Part shown: positions 53,712 through 63,317 of the stretch, piece after piece | How positions within the stretch are numbered: position 1 is the stretch's first letter | Layout of the letters: each line of letters opens with the position of its first letter | DNA from: JBFMHP01 sp040752855 | GTDB lineage: Bacteria > Pseudomonadota > Gammaproteobacteria > RBG-16-57-12 | Reading direction: 5' to 3' | DNA: 64,000 nt | Assembly (NCBI GenBank): GCA_040752855.1 | Contig: JBFMHP010000033.1 | Span: 30,389 to 94,388, forward strand | The notes under the pieces: generated by a model | Told to the model about the DNA's origin: nothing | Databases searched by the model: none | Seen by the model: the letters and a program-made list of their open reading frames with translations, nothing else | Position numbers and translations under genes: made by a program

Positions 53712-55586
53712 TTAATCGGTGTACTTTTGCATGGCAGCCGGCACATAGACCTCGACCGGGACGAAATTGAGATTCAAGCCGATCCGGGTGAGCGCTACAT
53801 TATGGAAGCGTTTATCGATGAAGGCCAGGGTCTTGCCGCGCACCAGGAACGTGTAGGGCTGGTCCTCATCGAGGATGCGCTCGGCCTGCCGCCATAACGC
53901 CATGCGCTGATCTTCGTTGACATTCGCGCGCGCCTGTTCGACCACGCGATCGAAGTCCTTGCTGCGATAGTTGACGAAGTTGTCACCGCCGTTCACCGTC
54001 TGCGAGCTGTGCAGCATTTGATAGACATCGGTCTCGATGCCGCTGGTCCAGCCCAGGGTGATGGCATCGAAATCCTTGCGGTTGAGTAGATCGAGCATCA
54101 CCGACCACTCGGTGGGCTTGGGCTCCATCAGGATGCCCGCCTTCGCGTACAGATCCTTTAGCAGCAACACCAGGCGCCGGGCGTCCTCATTGTCCTGGAA
54201 GAACACCAGCTCGAACTTGAACGGCTTGCCCGCGGCATCGTCCAGCACCCCGTCGCCATCGCGGTCCGCGAAACCGGCCTCGCGCAACAAGCGCTTGGCG
54301 GTCTCGAGATTGAACTGGCGTGCTTCAATGGCCGGATCGTGTTGGCGGCTGCGCGGACTGAACGGACTCACGGCCACCTCGGCATACCCAAGATAGATCT
54401 CATCGACGATGCGCTGCCGATCGGTCAGATAGGTCATGGCCTGACGCACCCTGGGATCGGCAAAGCGGCTCGGCTTATCGTTGCGCACCTGATTCCAGCC
54501 GATATAGCTATAACCCCCGGTCAGCGCCATGTACTCGAAGTGCTGACTGCGACTGGTGAGTTCCTTGTCCTCCAGCAATTTTTGATATTCGCGCGGTCGG
54601 GCACCGTAGCTGTCGATCTCCCGGTTGCGGAAGGTCGTCAGTCGCGCCGCATCGTTGGCGATGATCTTCCACAGCAGCCGGTCCAAGGGCGGCTGCACCG
54701 GGCCCCAATACCGCGGATTGCGCTCCAACTCCACGCCGCCTTTGTCCGGCGTCCAGCTCTTGGGATCCGCCAAGCGGTAAGGACCGGAACCGATCAGCAG
54801 GCCCTTGGATTGATTGAAGGTCTCCGGACTCGCCAGATAGGGCTCGTAGAAATGTTTCGCCAGAATGCCCATCCCCCCGGCCAAGGACAGGCTGTTGAAA
54901 TAAGGCTCTTTGAAGCGAAACAGCACTTCATATTTGCCGTTGGCCTTAACGCTCGCGATCTTGTCGTAATAGGCCCGCTCACGCGGCGCGGCGATCGCGG
55001 GATTCATGATGAAGTCGTAGGTAAAGACAACATCCGCGGCGGTCAGCGGCTGGCCATCGGAAAATTTGACGTCGTCGCGCAATTGAAAGGTGAAGGTGAG
55101 GCCGTCGTCGCTGACCTGCCAGGCGCGGGCAATCAGGCCCTGCCACTCCAGCGTCTCGGGATCGCGCACCAGCAGCGACTCCAACACGTAATTCTGCACA
55201 TCGGACGCATAACGATCACTCGACACCAAGGGAGTGATGGTCTTCAGACCCACCGCAAAGGCCGATACCAACCAATCGCCAGCCGCATAATCCGCTTTCT
55301 GGGCCGCCGCTTGCGCGCGAGAAAACGACGCGGGGAGCGGGTCGGCAACCGCCCCTGCCCCGCTCGGAGCCGAGGCAAGCGCGCCACCTTGCAGTCGTTG
55401 ATCGAGGGAACGGACCGTATCGCGCAGACTGCGCACATCATCGGCCTGCTCCTGCATCACACGCTGCATCTGCGACAGCTTCTCCCATTGTCGGTCGACC
55501 ATATACATGGCCAGCAAAATCATCAGCAGCAGCAGCGACAGGAAAGCGTATAACAATAAATCTTTTGCAGTAAAAGGCCGTTCCAT
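53712..55586 (-). CDS. Membrane-anchored solute-binding protein, family 5, with coiled coil
   Basis: The 624-residue protein starts with a membrane helix (about 9-29; LLLYAFLSLLLLMILLAMYM) with no evident cleavage site. A coiled coil follows (about 30-66; MQRVMQEQADDVRSLRDTV), then an Ala/Pro linker, then a family 5 extracellular binding domain (from about 110; WQVSDDGLTFTFQLRDDVKF). DRDGDGVLDD near residue 430 looks like a calcium-binding loop. Family 5 proteins of Gram-negatives are usually free periplasmic or lipid-anchored, so the helix plus coiled coil is unusual. First gene of the importer operon. Confidence 0.88.
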   Translation of the reverse strand: MERPFTAKDLLLYAFLSLLLLMILLAMYMVDRQWEKLSQMQRVMQEQADDVRSLRDTVRSLDQRLQGGALASAPSGAGAVADPLPASFSRAQAAAQKADYAAGDWLVSAFAVGLKTITPLVSSDRYASDVQNYVLESLLVRDPETLEWQGLIARAWQVSDDGLTFTFQLRDDVKFSDGQPLTAADVVFTYDFIMNPAIAAPRERAYYDKIASVKANGKYEVLFRFKEPYFNSLSLAGGMGILAKHFYEPYLASPETFNQSKGLLIGSGPYRLADPKSWTPDKGGVELERNPRYWGPVQPPLDRLLWKIIANDAARLTTFRNREIDSYGARPREYQKLLEDKELTSRSQHFEYMALTGGYSYIGWNQVRNDKPSRFADPRVRQAMTYLTDRQRIVDEIYLGYAEVAVSPFSPRSRQHDPAIEARQFNLETAKRLLREAGFADRDGDGVLDDAAGKPFKFELVFFQDNEDARRLVLLLKDLYAKAGILMEPKPTEWSVMLDLLNRKDFDAITLGWTSGIETDVYQMLHSSQTVNGGDNFVNYRSKDFDRVVEQARANVNEDQRMALWRQAERILDEDQPYTFLVRGKTLAFIDKRFHNVALTRIGLNLNFVPVEVYVPAAMQKYTD

Positions 55587-55832
55587 TATCGTTTCACATA
55601 AGTAATAGAATCGTGTATCGCTAGTTGCGCACAGCGATCGCTGAACCAGCGTCTGCCCAATGCTAACACAGCATATTCACGCCGGACACCCGATGAGCGC
55701 GCCGCAGCCGCGCGCTATGCCGCACGGGCCCGCTGACAACGGTATTCATCCACGGCTAAAATGCGACGATTGATCACGCCAGGAAAAATCCGTAACGTAT
55801 ACAAAAAGGTACCATCTCCTTACAAACCGCCA

Positions 55833-55838
55833 TATAAT
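55833..55838 (+). promoter_or_regulatory. -10 element upstream of fabI
   Basis: Perfect TATAAT 55 bases before the fabI ATG. No good -35 is seen at 16-18 bases upstream, so confidence is limited. Confidence 0.4.
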
Positions 55839-55892
55839 CCACGGCAGCATTTAGCTACGCAGCGCATACGCGACAACAAGAAGGGTAAGATT

Positions 55893-56678
55893 ATGGGAAT
55901 TCTGTCCGGTAAAAATGCACTCATCGTCGGGCTGGCGAGTAACAAGTCCATCGCCTACGGCGTTGCCAAGGCCATGCAGCGCGAGGGCGCGGCCCTGGCC
56001 TTCACCTATCAGAACGAGAAACTTCAGAGCCGGGTGGAAAAGATGGGCGCCGAATGCGGCTCGGAGATCTTCCTGCAATGCGATGTCTCCAGCGACGACG
56101 AAATCGAAAAGGTCTTCGAGCATTTGGATGACTACTGGGACCACGTTGATATCATCATCCACTCCGTCGCCTTCGCCCCGCGCGAAGAACTGGAAGGCGA
56201 TTATCTTGAAACCGTCACCCGCCAGGGCTTTGCCATGGCCCATGACATCAGCTCCTACAGCTTCGCCGCGTTGGCCAAGGCCGCGCGCAACATGATGCAG
56301 GGCCGCAACGGCTCCCTCATCACCATGAGCTACCTGGGTGCTGAGCGCTTCATTCCCAATTACAACGTCATGGGTCTGGCCAAGGCCAGCCTGGAGGCCA
56401 ATGTGCGTTACATGGCCAACGCGCTCGGCCCCGAGGGTATCCGCGTCAACGCCGTCTCCGCCGGCCCGATCCGCACGCTGGCGGCCTCCGGCATCAGCGA
56501 CTTCCGCAAAATGCTCGACTACGCCGAAAAGAACTCACCGATGCGCCGCAACGTCACCATCGAGGATGTCGGCAACGTCACCGCCTTCCTGGCCTCGGAC
56601 ATGGCCATGGGCATCACCGGCGAGGTCATCCACGTCGATAGCGGCTATCACACCGTCGCCATGCCGGTGCAAGTGTAA
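55893..56678 (+). CDS. fabI: Enoyl-[acyl-carrier-protein] reductase (NADH) FabI
   Basis: Last step of each fatty-acid elongation cycle, cytoplasmic. Start at ATG 55893 (MGILSGKNALIVGLASNKSI), 261 residues as usual. Rossmann GLASNKSIAYG motif and the catalytic Y-x6-K (YNVMGLAK, near 156-163), with RTLAASGI in the substrate loop. It stands alone on the plus strand between the minus-strand transporter operon and ppiD; shared terminator with ppiD. Confidence 0.97.
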   Translation: MGILSGKNALIVGLASNKSIAYGVAKAMQREGAALAFTYQNEKLQSRVEKMGAECGSEIFLQCDVSSDDEIEKVFEHLDDYWDHVDIIIHSVAFAPREELEGDYLETVTRQGFAMAHDISSYSFAALAKAARNMMQGRNGSLITMSYLGAERFIPNYNVMGLAKASLEANVRYMANALGPEGIRVNAVSAGPIRTLAASGISDFRKMLDYAEKNSPMRRNVTIEDVGNVTAFLASDMAMGITGEVIHVDSGYHTVAMPVQV

Positions 56679-56722
56679 GAACCCTCGCCCACACGCGCCT
56701 GCAAGGGGCGCGCGACACTAAC

Positions 56723-56749
56723 AAAAAAGGCCAGCATTGCTGGCCTTTT
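56723..56749. terminator. Bidirectional rho-independent terminator fabI/ppiD
   Basis: AAAAAA-GGCCAGC-ATT-GCTGGCC-TTTT: perfect 7-base stem with A tract on one side and T tract on the other, between the convergent fabI and ppiD. Confidence 0.9.
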
Positions 56750-56778
56750 CGTGTTTGTACCCAGGATATCGCGCCGGA

Positions 56779-58677
56779 TTATTCGGCGCGTACCACGATC
56801 TTGGCGTTCGCCTTGAGACCATTGAGATAGCCGAGGTATTCCTGGTTGCCCATGGTGCTCGCGAGCGTGCGCTTCATCGCCTCTTTCTCATTGTTGTCGA
56901 TCGTTCCAGCATCCGGGTACTTCACCTCCGTCACACGAATGACAACAAAGTCACCGCCGGCGGTCCGCACGGAACCAACCGATACTTTTCCTGCCGCAGG
57001 CGGCGCCATTCTAAAGGCTTCGGCAATCACCGCGGGATCTCCGGCAGTTGCCTCGCGCCCGATCACGCCAAGCTCGCTCCATTGCAAGCCATTCTGCTTG
57101 AGCAGCGCGTCGGCACCCGCACCGGAGAGCGCCGCGGCAATCTCCCGCCCCAAGTTCTCGGCTTGCTGATCCGCCTTGTCATTTTTCAATTTCAGCCCGA
57201 TGCTTTCACTGAGCTCTGTCAAAGGACGCAACTCTTGCGGCTTGTGTTCCTTGACCCGGATAACCGCCACATGATTCGTTCCAAGCTCGATGACCTGGCT
57301 GTTTAGTCCCTCTTTCAGCACGTCCTCCGAGAAAGCGGCGCTGATCACGGCGGCATTGGCGGCGATGCCGGGGCCTCCATCGCGGGGAAACAGCCCGGTT
57401 TCCTGAATCGAAAGCTTCAGTTCCTCTGCGGCACGCTCAAGGGATTCTGGATGTTCATACGTGAGATTGCCCAGTGTCTCGGCGCGCGCGAAAAACAGCT
57501 TCTCGGCCTCCTGATTTTTCACATCTTGCGCCAACCGCTCGCGCACAGCCTCAAAGGTAGGCACTTCACCGCCTTTGATTTCGTCAACCTTGATGATATG
57601 AAACCCGAAATCGGTCCTGACCACGGAGCTCACTTCTCCTTGCGCCAAGGAAAACGCCACCTTGTCGAACTCCGGCACCATCTCGCCGCGCTTGATCAGT
57701 CCAAGGCTGCCGCCGAAATCCGCAGAACCTGGATCATCGGAATTCGCCTTGGCCAGCGCGGCGAAGTCGCCGCCCGCCTTGATCTTGGCCAGCAGGTCTT
57801 CTGCCTTGGCCTTGGCCGCATTTACCACGTCAGCGGGCGCGTCATTTGCCGCCTCCAGCAAAATATGACTCACGCGGCGCTGCTCTTCCGGCGCATACGC
57901 ATGCTTCTGCGTATCATACGCCTCCTTCAACTTGGCTTCGCTGAGCTCAACGCCTTTGGCCAGCTCGGACGCGGACAGCTCCAAGTACTCCAGGCTCACC
58001 TGCTCGGGAGTCATGAAATCTTCCTGGTGGGCTTGATAATATTTCTGTATTTCGTCGGGAGTCACGGCAGCTCCCGCCAGGTATTTGCTGCGCGGGATGG
58101 CGACATAGGCGACGTTGCGCTGCTGCTTCATCAGCCGAAGGAGATTCTCGATTTCGTAATCGGTGATGACCGGCGAATTTGCAAGTCCTGCGTAGAACTG
58201 CTGGCTGAGCATCGATCGGCGCATCTGGTACTCAAAGTACGCAGGGCTCATACCTTGCGCCGACAGAGTCCGCTCGTAGAGCGCCTTGTCGAATTTGCCA
58301 TCAAGCTGAAATTCCTTGAACGAATGGATGATCTGAGCCAGCATCGCGTCGCTGATGCTCAGACCTTGATCCTGAGATGTTTGATAGAGCAGCTCTTGGT
58401 TGACCAGATTATTGATGACGTCCTTGCGGATCATTTCATCATGCGTGGCGGCGTCGTAACGCTTGCCGAGCATTTCGCGCATCTGCTCGCGCTGCTGGGC
58501 AAAGGCCCGCTGGAAGGTATCTTGGGAAATTTTTTCGCCGTTGACCACGGCCACACCCGTCTCGGAGTCGCCGGTGAAATAATCACCGATCCCCCATAGC
58601 GCAAACGGTATGATTATTAGCGCAACGATTACACCAGCTATCCAACTCTGCGCACGATTCCGAATGAATTCCAACAT
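56779..58677 (-). CDS. ppiD: PpiD, periplasmic folding chaperone/peptidyl-prolyl isomerase
   Basis: Inner-membrane-anchored chaperone near the Sec translocon. The 632 residues match the family. Membrane helix at about 13-34 (WIAGVIVALIIIPFALWGIG), SurA-like N-domain (to about 260), parvulin domain (about 265-360; RRVSHILLEA, GGDFAALAKANSDDPGSADF, GEVSSVVRTDFGFHIIKV) and a C-terminal domain. It follows hupB and two tRNA genes in the usual order. Confidence 0.95.
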   Translation of the reverse strand: MLEFIRNRAQSWIAGVIVALIIIPFALWGIGDYFTGDSETGVAVVNGEKISQDTFQRAFAQQREQMREMLGKRYDAATHDEMIRKDVINNLVNQELLYQTSQDQGLSISDAMLAQIIHSFKEFQLDGKFDKALYERTLSAQGMSPAYFEYQMRRSMLSQQFYAGLANSPVITDYEIENLLRLMKQQRNVAYVAIPRSKYLAGAAVTPDEIQKYYQAHQEDFMTPEQVSLEYLELSASELAKGVELSEAKLKEAYDTQKHAYAPEEQRRVSHILLEAANDAPADVVNAAKAKAEDLLAKIKAGGDFAALAKANSDDPGSADFGGSLGLIKRGEMVPEFDKVAFSLAQGEVSSVVRTDFGFHIIKVDEIKGGEVPTFEAVRERLAQDVKNQEAEKLFFARAETLGNLTYEHPESLERAAEELKLSIQETGLFPRDGGPGIAANAAVISAAFSEDVLKEGLNSQVIELGTNHVAVIRVKEHKPQELRPLTELSESIGLKLKNDKADQQAENLGREIAAALSGAGADALLKQNGLQWSELGVIGREATAGDPAVIAEAFRMAPPAAGKVSVGSVRTAGGDFVVIRVTEVKYPDAGTIDNNEKEAMKRTLASTMGNQEYLGYLNGLKANAKIVVRAE

Positions 58678-58725
58678 ATCCCGCGACTCGCCAAAAATAG
58701 AAAGTGCTACATAATGCCATTAAAT

Positions 58726-58759
58726 AAAAAAAGGTGCATCCTGACGGAAACACCTTTCT
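58726..58759 (-). terminator. Terminator after the tRNA genes
   Basis: Minus strand AAAGGTG, 14-base loop, CACCTTT followed by further T residues, 7 bases past the tRNA-Asp CCA end. It separates the hupB/tRNA transcript from ppiD. Confidence 0.75.
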
Positions 58760-58765
58760 TGTACA

Positions 58766-58842
58766 TGGCGGAGTGGACGGGGCTCGAACCCGCGACCCCC
58801 GGCGTGACAGGCCGGTATTCTGACCAACTGAACTACCACTCC
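58766..58842 (-). tRNA. tRNA-Asp (anticodon GTC)
   Basis: 77-base cloverleaf with encoded CCA. Acceptor GGAGTGG pairs with CCACTCC, anticodon loop CTGTCAC, T-arm GGTTCGAGCC. Near match to the E. coli tRNA-Asp pattern. Confidence 0.97.
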
Positions 58843-58846
58843 CGAA

Positions 58847-58922
58847 TGGTGGGTGCTGACGGGATCGAACCGCCGACATTCGCCTTGTAAGGGCGACGCT
58901 CTACCAGCTGAGCTAAGCACCC
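58847..58922 (-). tRNA. tRNA-Val (anticodon TAC)
   Basis: 76-base cloverleaf with encoded CCA. Acceptor GGGTGCT pairs with AGCACCC, D-arm TAGCTCAGCTGGTAGAGC, anticodon loop CTTACAA, T-arm GGCGGTTCGATCC. Four bases upstream of tRNA-Asp, so a joint precursor is likely. Confidence 0.97.
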
Positions 58923-58939
58923 GGTCTCTAGGTGAGGCG

Positions 58940-59212
58940 TTAGTTTACTGCATCCTTCAGCGCCTTGCCAGGCTTGAAAGCCGGAATTCTCGCCGCAGCG
59001 ATTTTGATGCTTTCACCCGTTTTTGGATTGCGGCCGGTGCGCTCAGAACGGTTACGGACACAGAATGTTCCAAAACCAACCAAGGCTACATCATCACCCT
59101 TTGCCAAAGACTCGGATATTGCTTGGATAGCTGCATCCACTGCACGGGTTGCTGACGCCTTGGACAGGTCCGCACTCATGGCCACTCTATCGATCAGTTC
59201 AGTTTTATTCAC
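58940..59212 (-). CDS. hupB: HU DNA-binding protein, beta-type
   Basis: Small nucleoid protein that bends DNA. 90 residues from GTG 59212 (MNKTELIDRVA when initiated), preceded by GAGAGGAAGAG; no in-frame ATG lies near this position. DNA-binding arm RNPKTGESIKI and the end FKPGKALKDAVN are typical. Located between lon and the tRNA genes as in E. coli and relatives. Confidence 0.95.
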   Translation of the reverse strand: MNKTELIDRVAMSADLSKASATRAVDAAIQAISESLAKGDDVALVGFGTFCVRNRSERTGRNPKTGESIKIAAARIPAFKPGKALKDAVN

Positions 59213-59247
59213 GTTCTCTTCCTCTCTCGCTGGTTTTGTATCTTTAT

Positions 59248-59274
59248 AAAAAAACACCGCCACAGTGTGGCGGT
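59248..59274 (-). terminator. Rho-independent terminator after lon
   Basis: Minus strand ACCGCCAC-ACT-GTGGCGGT followed by GTTTTTTT, a perfect 8-base stem about 110 bases past the lon stop and before hupB. Confidence 0.9.
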
Positions 59275-59386
59275 ATGAACAAGCACATGTTTATACCAAC
59301 AGCCCTTCTATCCGTCAACAGCTTTAGGGGTGCACAATGACCGAAGCCGCAGATTTAATTGTCGCATAATCCATGGCGAATCAATA

Positions 59387-61825
59387 TCAATGCGCCCTGA
59401 TCCCTCCAGACTTTTTGGTCTTAGGTTTTACCTCTTCGCCGGGAGTTCCTTCCTTCGGTGCCGGAGTCCGCGGCTGCGGCATATGCTGTAGCGCAATGGC
59501 CAACACTTCGTCGATCCAACGCACCGGCCTTACATCAAGATACTGAAGGATATTCTTAGGGATCTCCTTCAGATCACGACGGTTTTCTTCAGGGATAATA
59601 ACCGTCTTGATACCACCGCGATGCGCCGCCAGAAGTTTTTCCTTGACGCCACCTATTGGCAGTACCTCACCACGCAACGTGATCTCTCCGGTCATCGCCA
59701 CATCGGAACGCACTGGAATATTGGTCAATCCTGAGACTATGGCCGTACACATACTGATACCCGCGCTGGGACCATCTTTCGGAATCGCCCCTTCCGGCAC
59801 ATGAATATGAATGTCGGTCTTTTCATAGAATTCCGGATCGATTCCGAGAACCTCGGCGCGACTGCGCACTACCGTCATCGCAGCCTGAATCGACTCTTTC
59901 ATCACTTCACCAAGCTTACCCGTATGAGTGTGCTTGCCCTTACCGGAAACGATGGCCGATTCGATGGTCAACAGATCGCCGCCAACCTCGGTCCATGCCA
60001 AGCCGTTGACCTGGCCAACGCGGTTGTTGACCTCGGCTTCGCCATAGCGGAAGCGTTGCACTCCAAGATATTTCTCAAGGTTCTTATCCGCCACAACCAC
60101 GCTCTTTCCTGCAACAGACTTCAGCAGAACCTCCTTTACAACCTTGCGGCAGATCTTGGCAATCTCGCGCTCGAGACTGCGCACCCCCGCTTCGCGGGTG
60201 TAATAGCGAATGATGCTGCGAATCGCAGATTCCTTGATGGTCAACTCGCTTTCTTTCAAGCCGCAGTTTTTGATTTGCTTCGGAATCAAATAGCGCTGGG
60301 CGATATTGAGCTTTTCATCTTCGGTGTAACCCGGGATGCGAATGACCTCCATGCGATCCAGCAAGGGCCCCGGGATATTCAGTGAATTCGCTGTTGCAAT
60401 GAACATCACATCGGAGAGATCGTAATCGACCTCGAGATAGTGATCGGCAAAGGCGTGGTTTTGCTCCGGATCAAGCACTTCCAGCATCGCAGACGCGGGA
60501 TCGCCCCTGAAATCGGCCGACATCTTGTCGATCTCATCGAGTAGGAACAGGGGATTGCGCACCTTGACCTTGGTGAGATTCTGAATCAGCTTGCCCGGCA
60601 TGGAGCCGATGTAGGTGCGGCGATGACCGCGAATTTCCGCCTCATCGCGCACGCCGCCGAGCGCCATGCGGACAAACTTGCGATTGGTGGCGCGCGCAAT
60701 CGACTGCCCAAGTGAAGTCTTGCCGACGCCCGGCGGCCCCACTAGACAGAGTATCGGACCCTTCATTTTTTCGACGCGCTGCTGCACTGCGAGGTATTCG
60801 AGAATGCGTTCCTTCACCTCGTCCAAACCATAATGATCCGCCTCCAGTATCGTCTTGGCCTTAGCGAGATCCTTGCTGATCTTGGTGCGCTTCTTCCACG
60901 GCACGTTCAGCAGCCAATCGATATAATTGCGCACGACAGTGGCTTCAGCCGACATTGGCGACATCATCTTGAGCTTGTTCAACTCGGCGCTGGCCTTGGC
61001 CTTGGCTTCCTTGGACATGCCTGCGTTTTCAATGCGCTTGCCGAGCTCCTCCACCTCGTTCTGCGACTCATCGAGCTCACCGAGCTCTTTCTGAATCGCC
61101 TTCATCTGTTCATTGAGATAATACTCGCGCTGATTCTTCTCCATTTGGCGTTTGACGCGCCCGCGGATGCGTTTTTCAACCTCAAGCAGGTCGATCTCGG
61201 TCTCCATCAACGCGATGAGCTGTTCGAGGCGAGCGCGGACATCTTCAATTTCCAAGAGCTTTTGCTTGTCGCTGATCTTCAGCGACATATGCGCCGCAAT
61301 CGTATCGGCCAAGCGATCGGGATCATCGATGCCGGAAAGCGAGGACAGGATCTCCGGCGGGATCTTCTTGTTGAGCTTGACGTACTGATCGAACTGAGTC
61401 AGCACGGACCGGCTCAGCACCTCGACCTCGCGCTCGTCCAGCGGCTGTGTGGCGATCTTGGCGATCTGGGCCTTGTAGTAATTTTCACTGGTCAGAAAGT
61501 GCAGAATCTTGGCGCGCTCGACGCCCTCCACCAGAACCTTGATGGTTCCATCGGGCAATTTGAGCAATTGCAGGATGTTTGCCAGCGTGCCTATGCGATA
61601 GATATCATTAGGACCCGGCTCGTCCTCGGAAGCATTCTGCTGCGCCACCAGCAGAATCTGCTTGCTGGATTCCATGGCGGCTTCGAGCGACTTGATGGAT
61701 TTCTCGCGGCCGACAAACAGCGGAATGACCATATGAGGATATACCACTACGTCGCGCAGCGGTAATACAGGAACAACTACCAATTGATCCTCGATAATAT
61801 CGGATGATTGATCGAAATGCGGCAT
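59387..61825 (-). CDS. lon: Lon ATP-dependent protease
   Basis: Degrades misfolded and regulatory proteins in the cytoplasm. The 812 residues comprise the N-domain (VPVLPLRDVVVYPHMVIPLF), AAA+ domain (Walker A GPPGVGKTSLGQ near 370, Walker B PLFLLDEIDKM) and the C-terminal protease domain with the Ser-Lys dyad (PKDGPSAGISM; GVKEKLLAAHRGG). It is preceded by a heat-shock promoter motif. Confidence 0.98.
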   Translation of the reverse strand: MPHFDQSSDIIEDQLVVVPVLPLRDVVVYPHMVIPLFVGREKSIKSLEAAMESSKQILLVAQQNASEDEPGPNDIYRIGTLANILQLLKLPDGTIKVLVEGVERAKILHFLTSENYYKAQIAKIATQPLDEREVEVLSRSVLTQFDQYVKLNKKIPPEILSSLSGIDDPDRLADTIAAHMSLKISDKQKLLEIEDVRARLEQLIALMETEIDLLEVEKRIRGRVKRQMEKNQREYYLNEQMKAIQKELGELDESQNEVEELGKRIENAGMSKEAKAKASAELNKLKMMSPMSAEATVVRNYIDWLLNVPWKKRTKISKDLAKAKTILEADHYGLDEVKERILEYLAVQQRVEKMKGPILCLVGPPGVGKTSLGQSIARATNRKFVRMALGGVRDEAEIRGHRRTYIGSMPGKLIQNLTKVKVRNPLFLLDEIDKMSADFRGDPASAMLEVLDPEQNHAFADHYLEVDYDLSDVMFIATANSLNIPGPLLDRMEVIRIPGYTEDEKLNIAQRYLIPKQIKNCGLKESELTIKESAIRSIIRYYTREAGVRSLEREIAKICRKVVKEVLLKSVAGKSVVVADKNLEKYLGVQRFRYGEAEVNNRVGQVNGLAWTEVGGDLLTIESAIVSGKGKHTHTGKLGEVMKESIQAAMTVVRSRAEVLGIDPEFYEKTDIHIHVPEGAIPKDGPSAGISMCTAIVSGLTNIPVRSDVAMTGEITLRGEVLPIGGVKEKLLAAHRGGIKTVIIPEENRRDLKEIPKNILQYLDVRPVRWIDEVLAIALQHMPQPRTPAPKEGTPGEEVKPKTKKSGGIRAH

Positions 61826-61846
61826 GCAGGAAACCCTCTTGAGTTA

Positions 61847-61869
61847 TGGCGCTCCAAGTATGAGCGCCA
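61847..61869 (-). promoter_or_regulatory. Hairpin in the lon 5' untranslated leader
   Basis: Perfect 8-base stem TGGCGCTC / GAGCGCCA with 7-base loop, about 20 bases upstream of the lon start and between promoter and ribosome site. It could modulate translation or message stability; function unproven. Confidence 0.5.
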
Positions 61870-61900
61870 AGTCGTTGCCCTTAGGGGGCATTATGATTTG

Positions 61901-61929
61901 CAATGGGGACGGATTGCCTGCAATTCAAG
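61901..61929 (-). promoter_or_regulatory. sigma32 heat-shock promoter of lon
   Basis: Minus strand CTTGAAT (61929-61923), 14-base spacer, CCCCATTG (61908-61901): nearly perfect against CTTGAAA-N13/14-CCCCATNT. The -35 overlaps the inverted repeat CAAGCCCA-TCCT-TGGGCTTG (61926-61945), which may end the clpX message. Confidence 0.85.
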
Positions 61930-61951
61930 CCCATCCTTGGGCTTGGCGAAT

Positions 61952-63229
61952 CTACCTGGCGGCGGCGCGGCCCTGCTCGCCGCCCTCGTAGACGAGTATC
62001 GGTTGCGATTTTCCTTCCACGGTATCGCTGTCCACAATGACCTTGCTCACCCCTTCGAAAGAGGGCAGATCATACATGATATCGAGCAGGATATTTTCCG
62101 TGATCGAACGCAGCCCGCGCGCACCCGTCTTTCGATCCATGCCCTTGCGTGCAATCGCGCGCAAGGCATCTTCGCGAAATTCCAGATCACATCCCTCCAT
62201 TTCAAAGAGCCTGGTATACTGCTTGACCAGCGAGTTTTTGGGCTCGGTCAGGATTTGGATCAAGGCGTCCTCATCCAGCTCTTCCAACGTCGCGATCACA
62301 GGTAGGCGTCCGACAAACTCCGGGATCAGGCCGTAGCGCACCAAATCATCCGGCTCCACTTCCTTCAGCGCCTCGGACACCTTCTTGCGTTCGTCCTTGC
62401 CCTTTACCTGCGCAGTAAAACCTATACCAGTGTTTTCGGAACGTTTGCGAATAATTTTATCCAAACCGTCAAATGCACCGCCGCAAATAAAAAGAATATT
62501 GGCGGTGTTCACCTGCAAGAACTCCTGCTGGGGGTGCTTGCGGCCTCCCTGCGGCGGGACGGACGCGATGGTTCCCTCGATCAGTTTCAGCAGCGCTTGC
62601 TGCACGCCCTCACCGGATACGTCTCGCGTGATGGAGGGATTGTCTGATTTGCGGGAAATCTTATCGATTTCATCGATGTAGACTATGCCGGTTTGCGCCT
62701 TTTCAACGTCATACTCGCACTTTTGGAGCAACTTCTGAATGATGTTTTCGACGTCCTCACCGACATAGCCGGCTTCGGTAAGCGTGGTGGCATCGGCGAT
62801 GGTGAATGGCACGTTGAGCAGGCGCGCCAAAGTCTCGGCGAGCAAGGTCTTGCCGCTTCCTGTCGGGCCGATCAGCAAGATATTGCTCTTGGAAATCTCG
62901 ACGTCGGCCTTTTTGGTCCCCGAGCGCAGGCGCTTATAGTGATTGTATACCGCGACCGACAGCACTTTCTTGGCGTGGTTCTGGCCAATCACGTATTCAT
63001 CCAGGATCGCCTTGATCTCGTGCGGCGTGGGTAGCTTGCCTTCGCCGGCCGCCTTACCCTGCTCCTCGACCTCTTCGCGGATGATTTCATTGCACAGCTC
63101 GACGCATTCATCGCAGACATAAACGGAGGGACCGGCAATCAGCTTGCGCACTTCGTGCTGGCTTTTGCCGCAGAAGGAACAATAAAGGAGCTTTTCGCTG
63201 TCGCCCCGGCTGTTCTTGTTGTCACTCAT
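61952..63229 (-). CDS. clpX: ClpX, ATPase subunit of the Clp protease
   Basis: Unfolds substrates and feeds them to ClpP. The 425 residues begin with the zinc-binding domain (CSFCGK ... CDECVEL, about 17-42). AAA+ Walker A is GPTGSGKTLLAETL near 120, the pore loop AGYVGEDVE, and sensor region GARGLRSITENILLD. 88 bases downstream of clpP. Confidence 0.98.
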   Translation of the reverse strand: MSDNKNSRGDSEKLLYCSFCGKSQHEVRKLIAGPSVYVCDECVELCNEIIREEVEEQGKAAGEGKLPTPHEIKAILDEYVIGQNHAKKVLSVAVYNHYKRLRSGTKKADVEISKSNILLIGPTGSGKTLLAETLARLLNVPFTIADATTLTEAGYVGEDVENIIQKLLQKCEYDVEKAQTGIVYIDEIDKISRKSDNPSITRDVSGEGVQQALLKLIEGTIASVPPQGGRKHPQQEFLQVNTANILFICGGAFDGLDKIIRKRSENTGIGFTAQVKGKDERKKVSEALKEVEPDDLVRYGLIPEFVGRLPVIATLEELDEDALIQILTEPKNSLVKQYTRLFEMEGCDLEFREDALRAIARKGMDRKTGARGLRSITENILLDIMYDLPSFEGVSKVIVDSDTVEGKSQPILVYEGGEQGRAAAR

Positions 63230-63317
63230 AACCTACCTCATATTACTCGCGTCTATCTGATGCATCATGATCGATTTCCGACTCGCAATACAAGTGCGGT
63301 CATTACTCGATGCGTCT

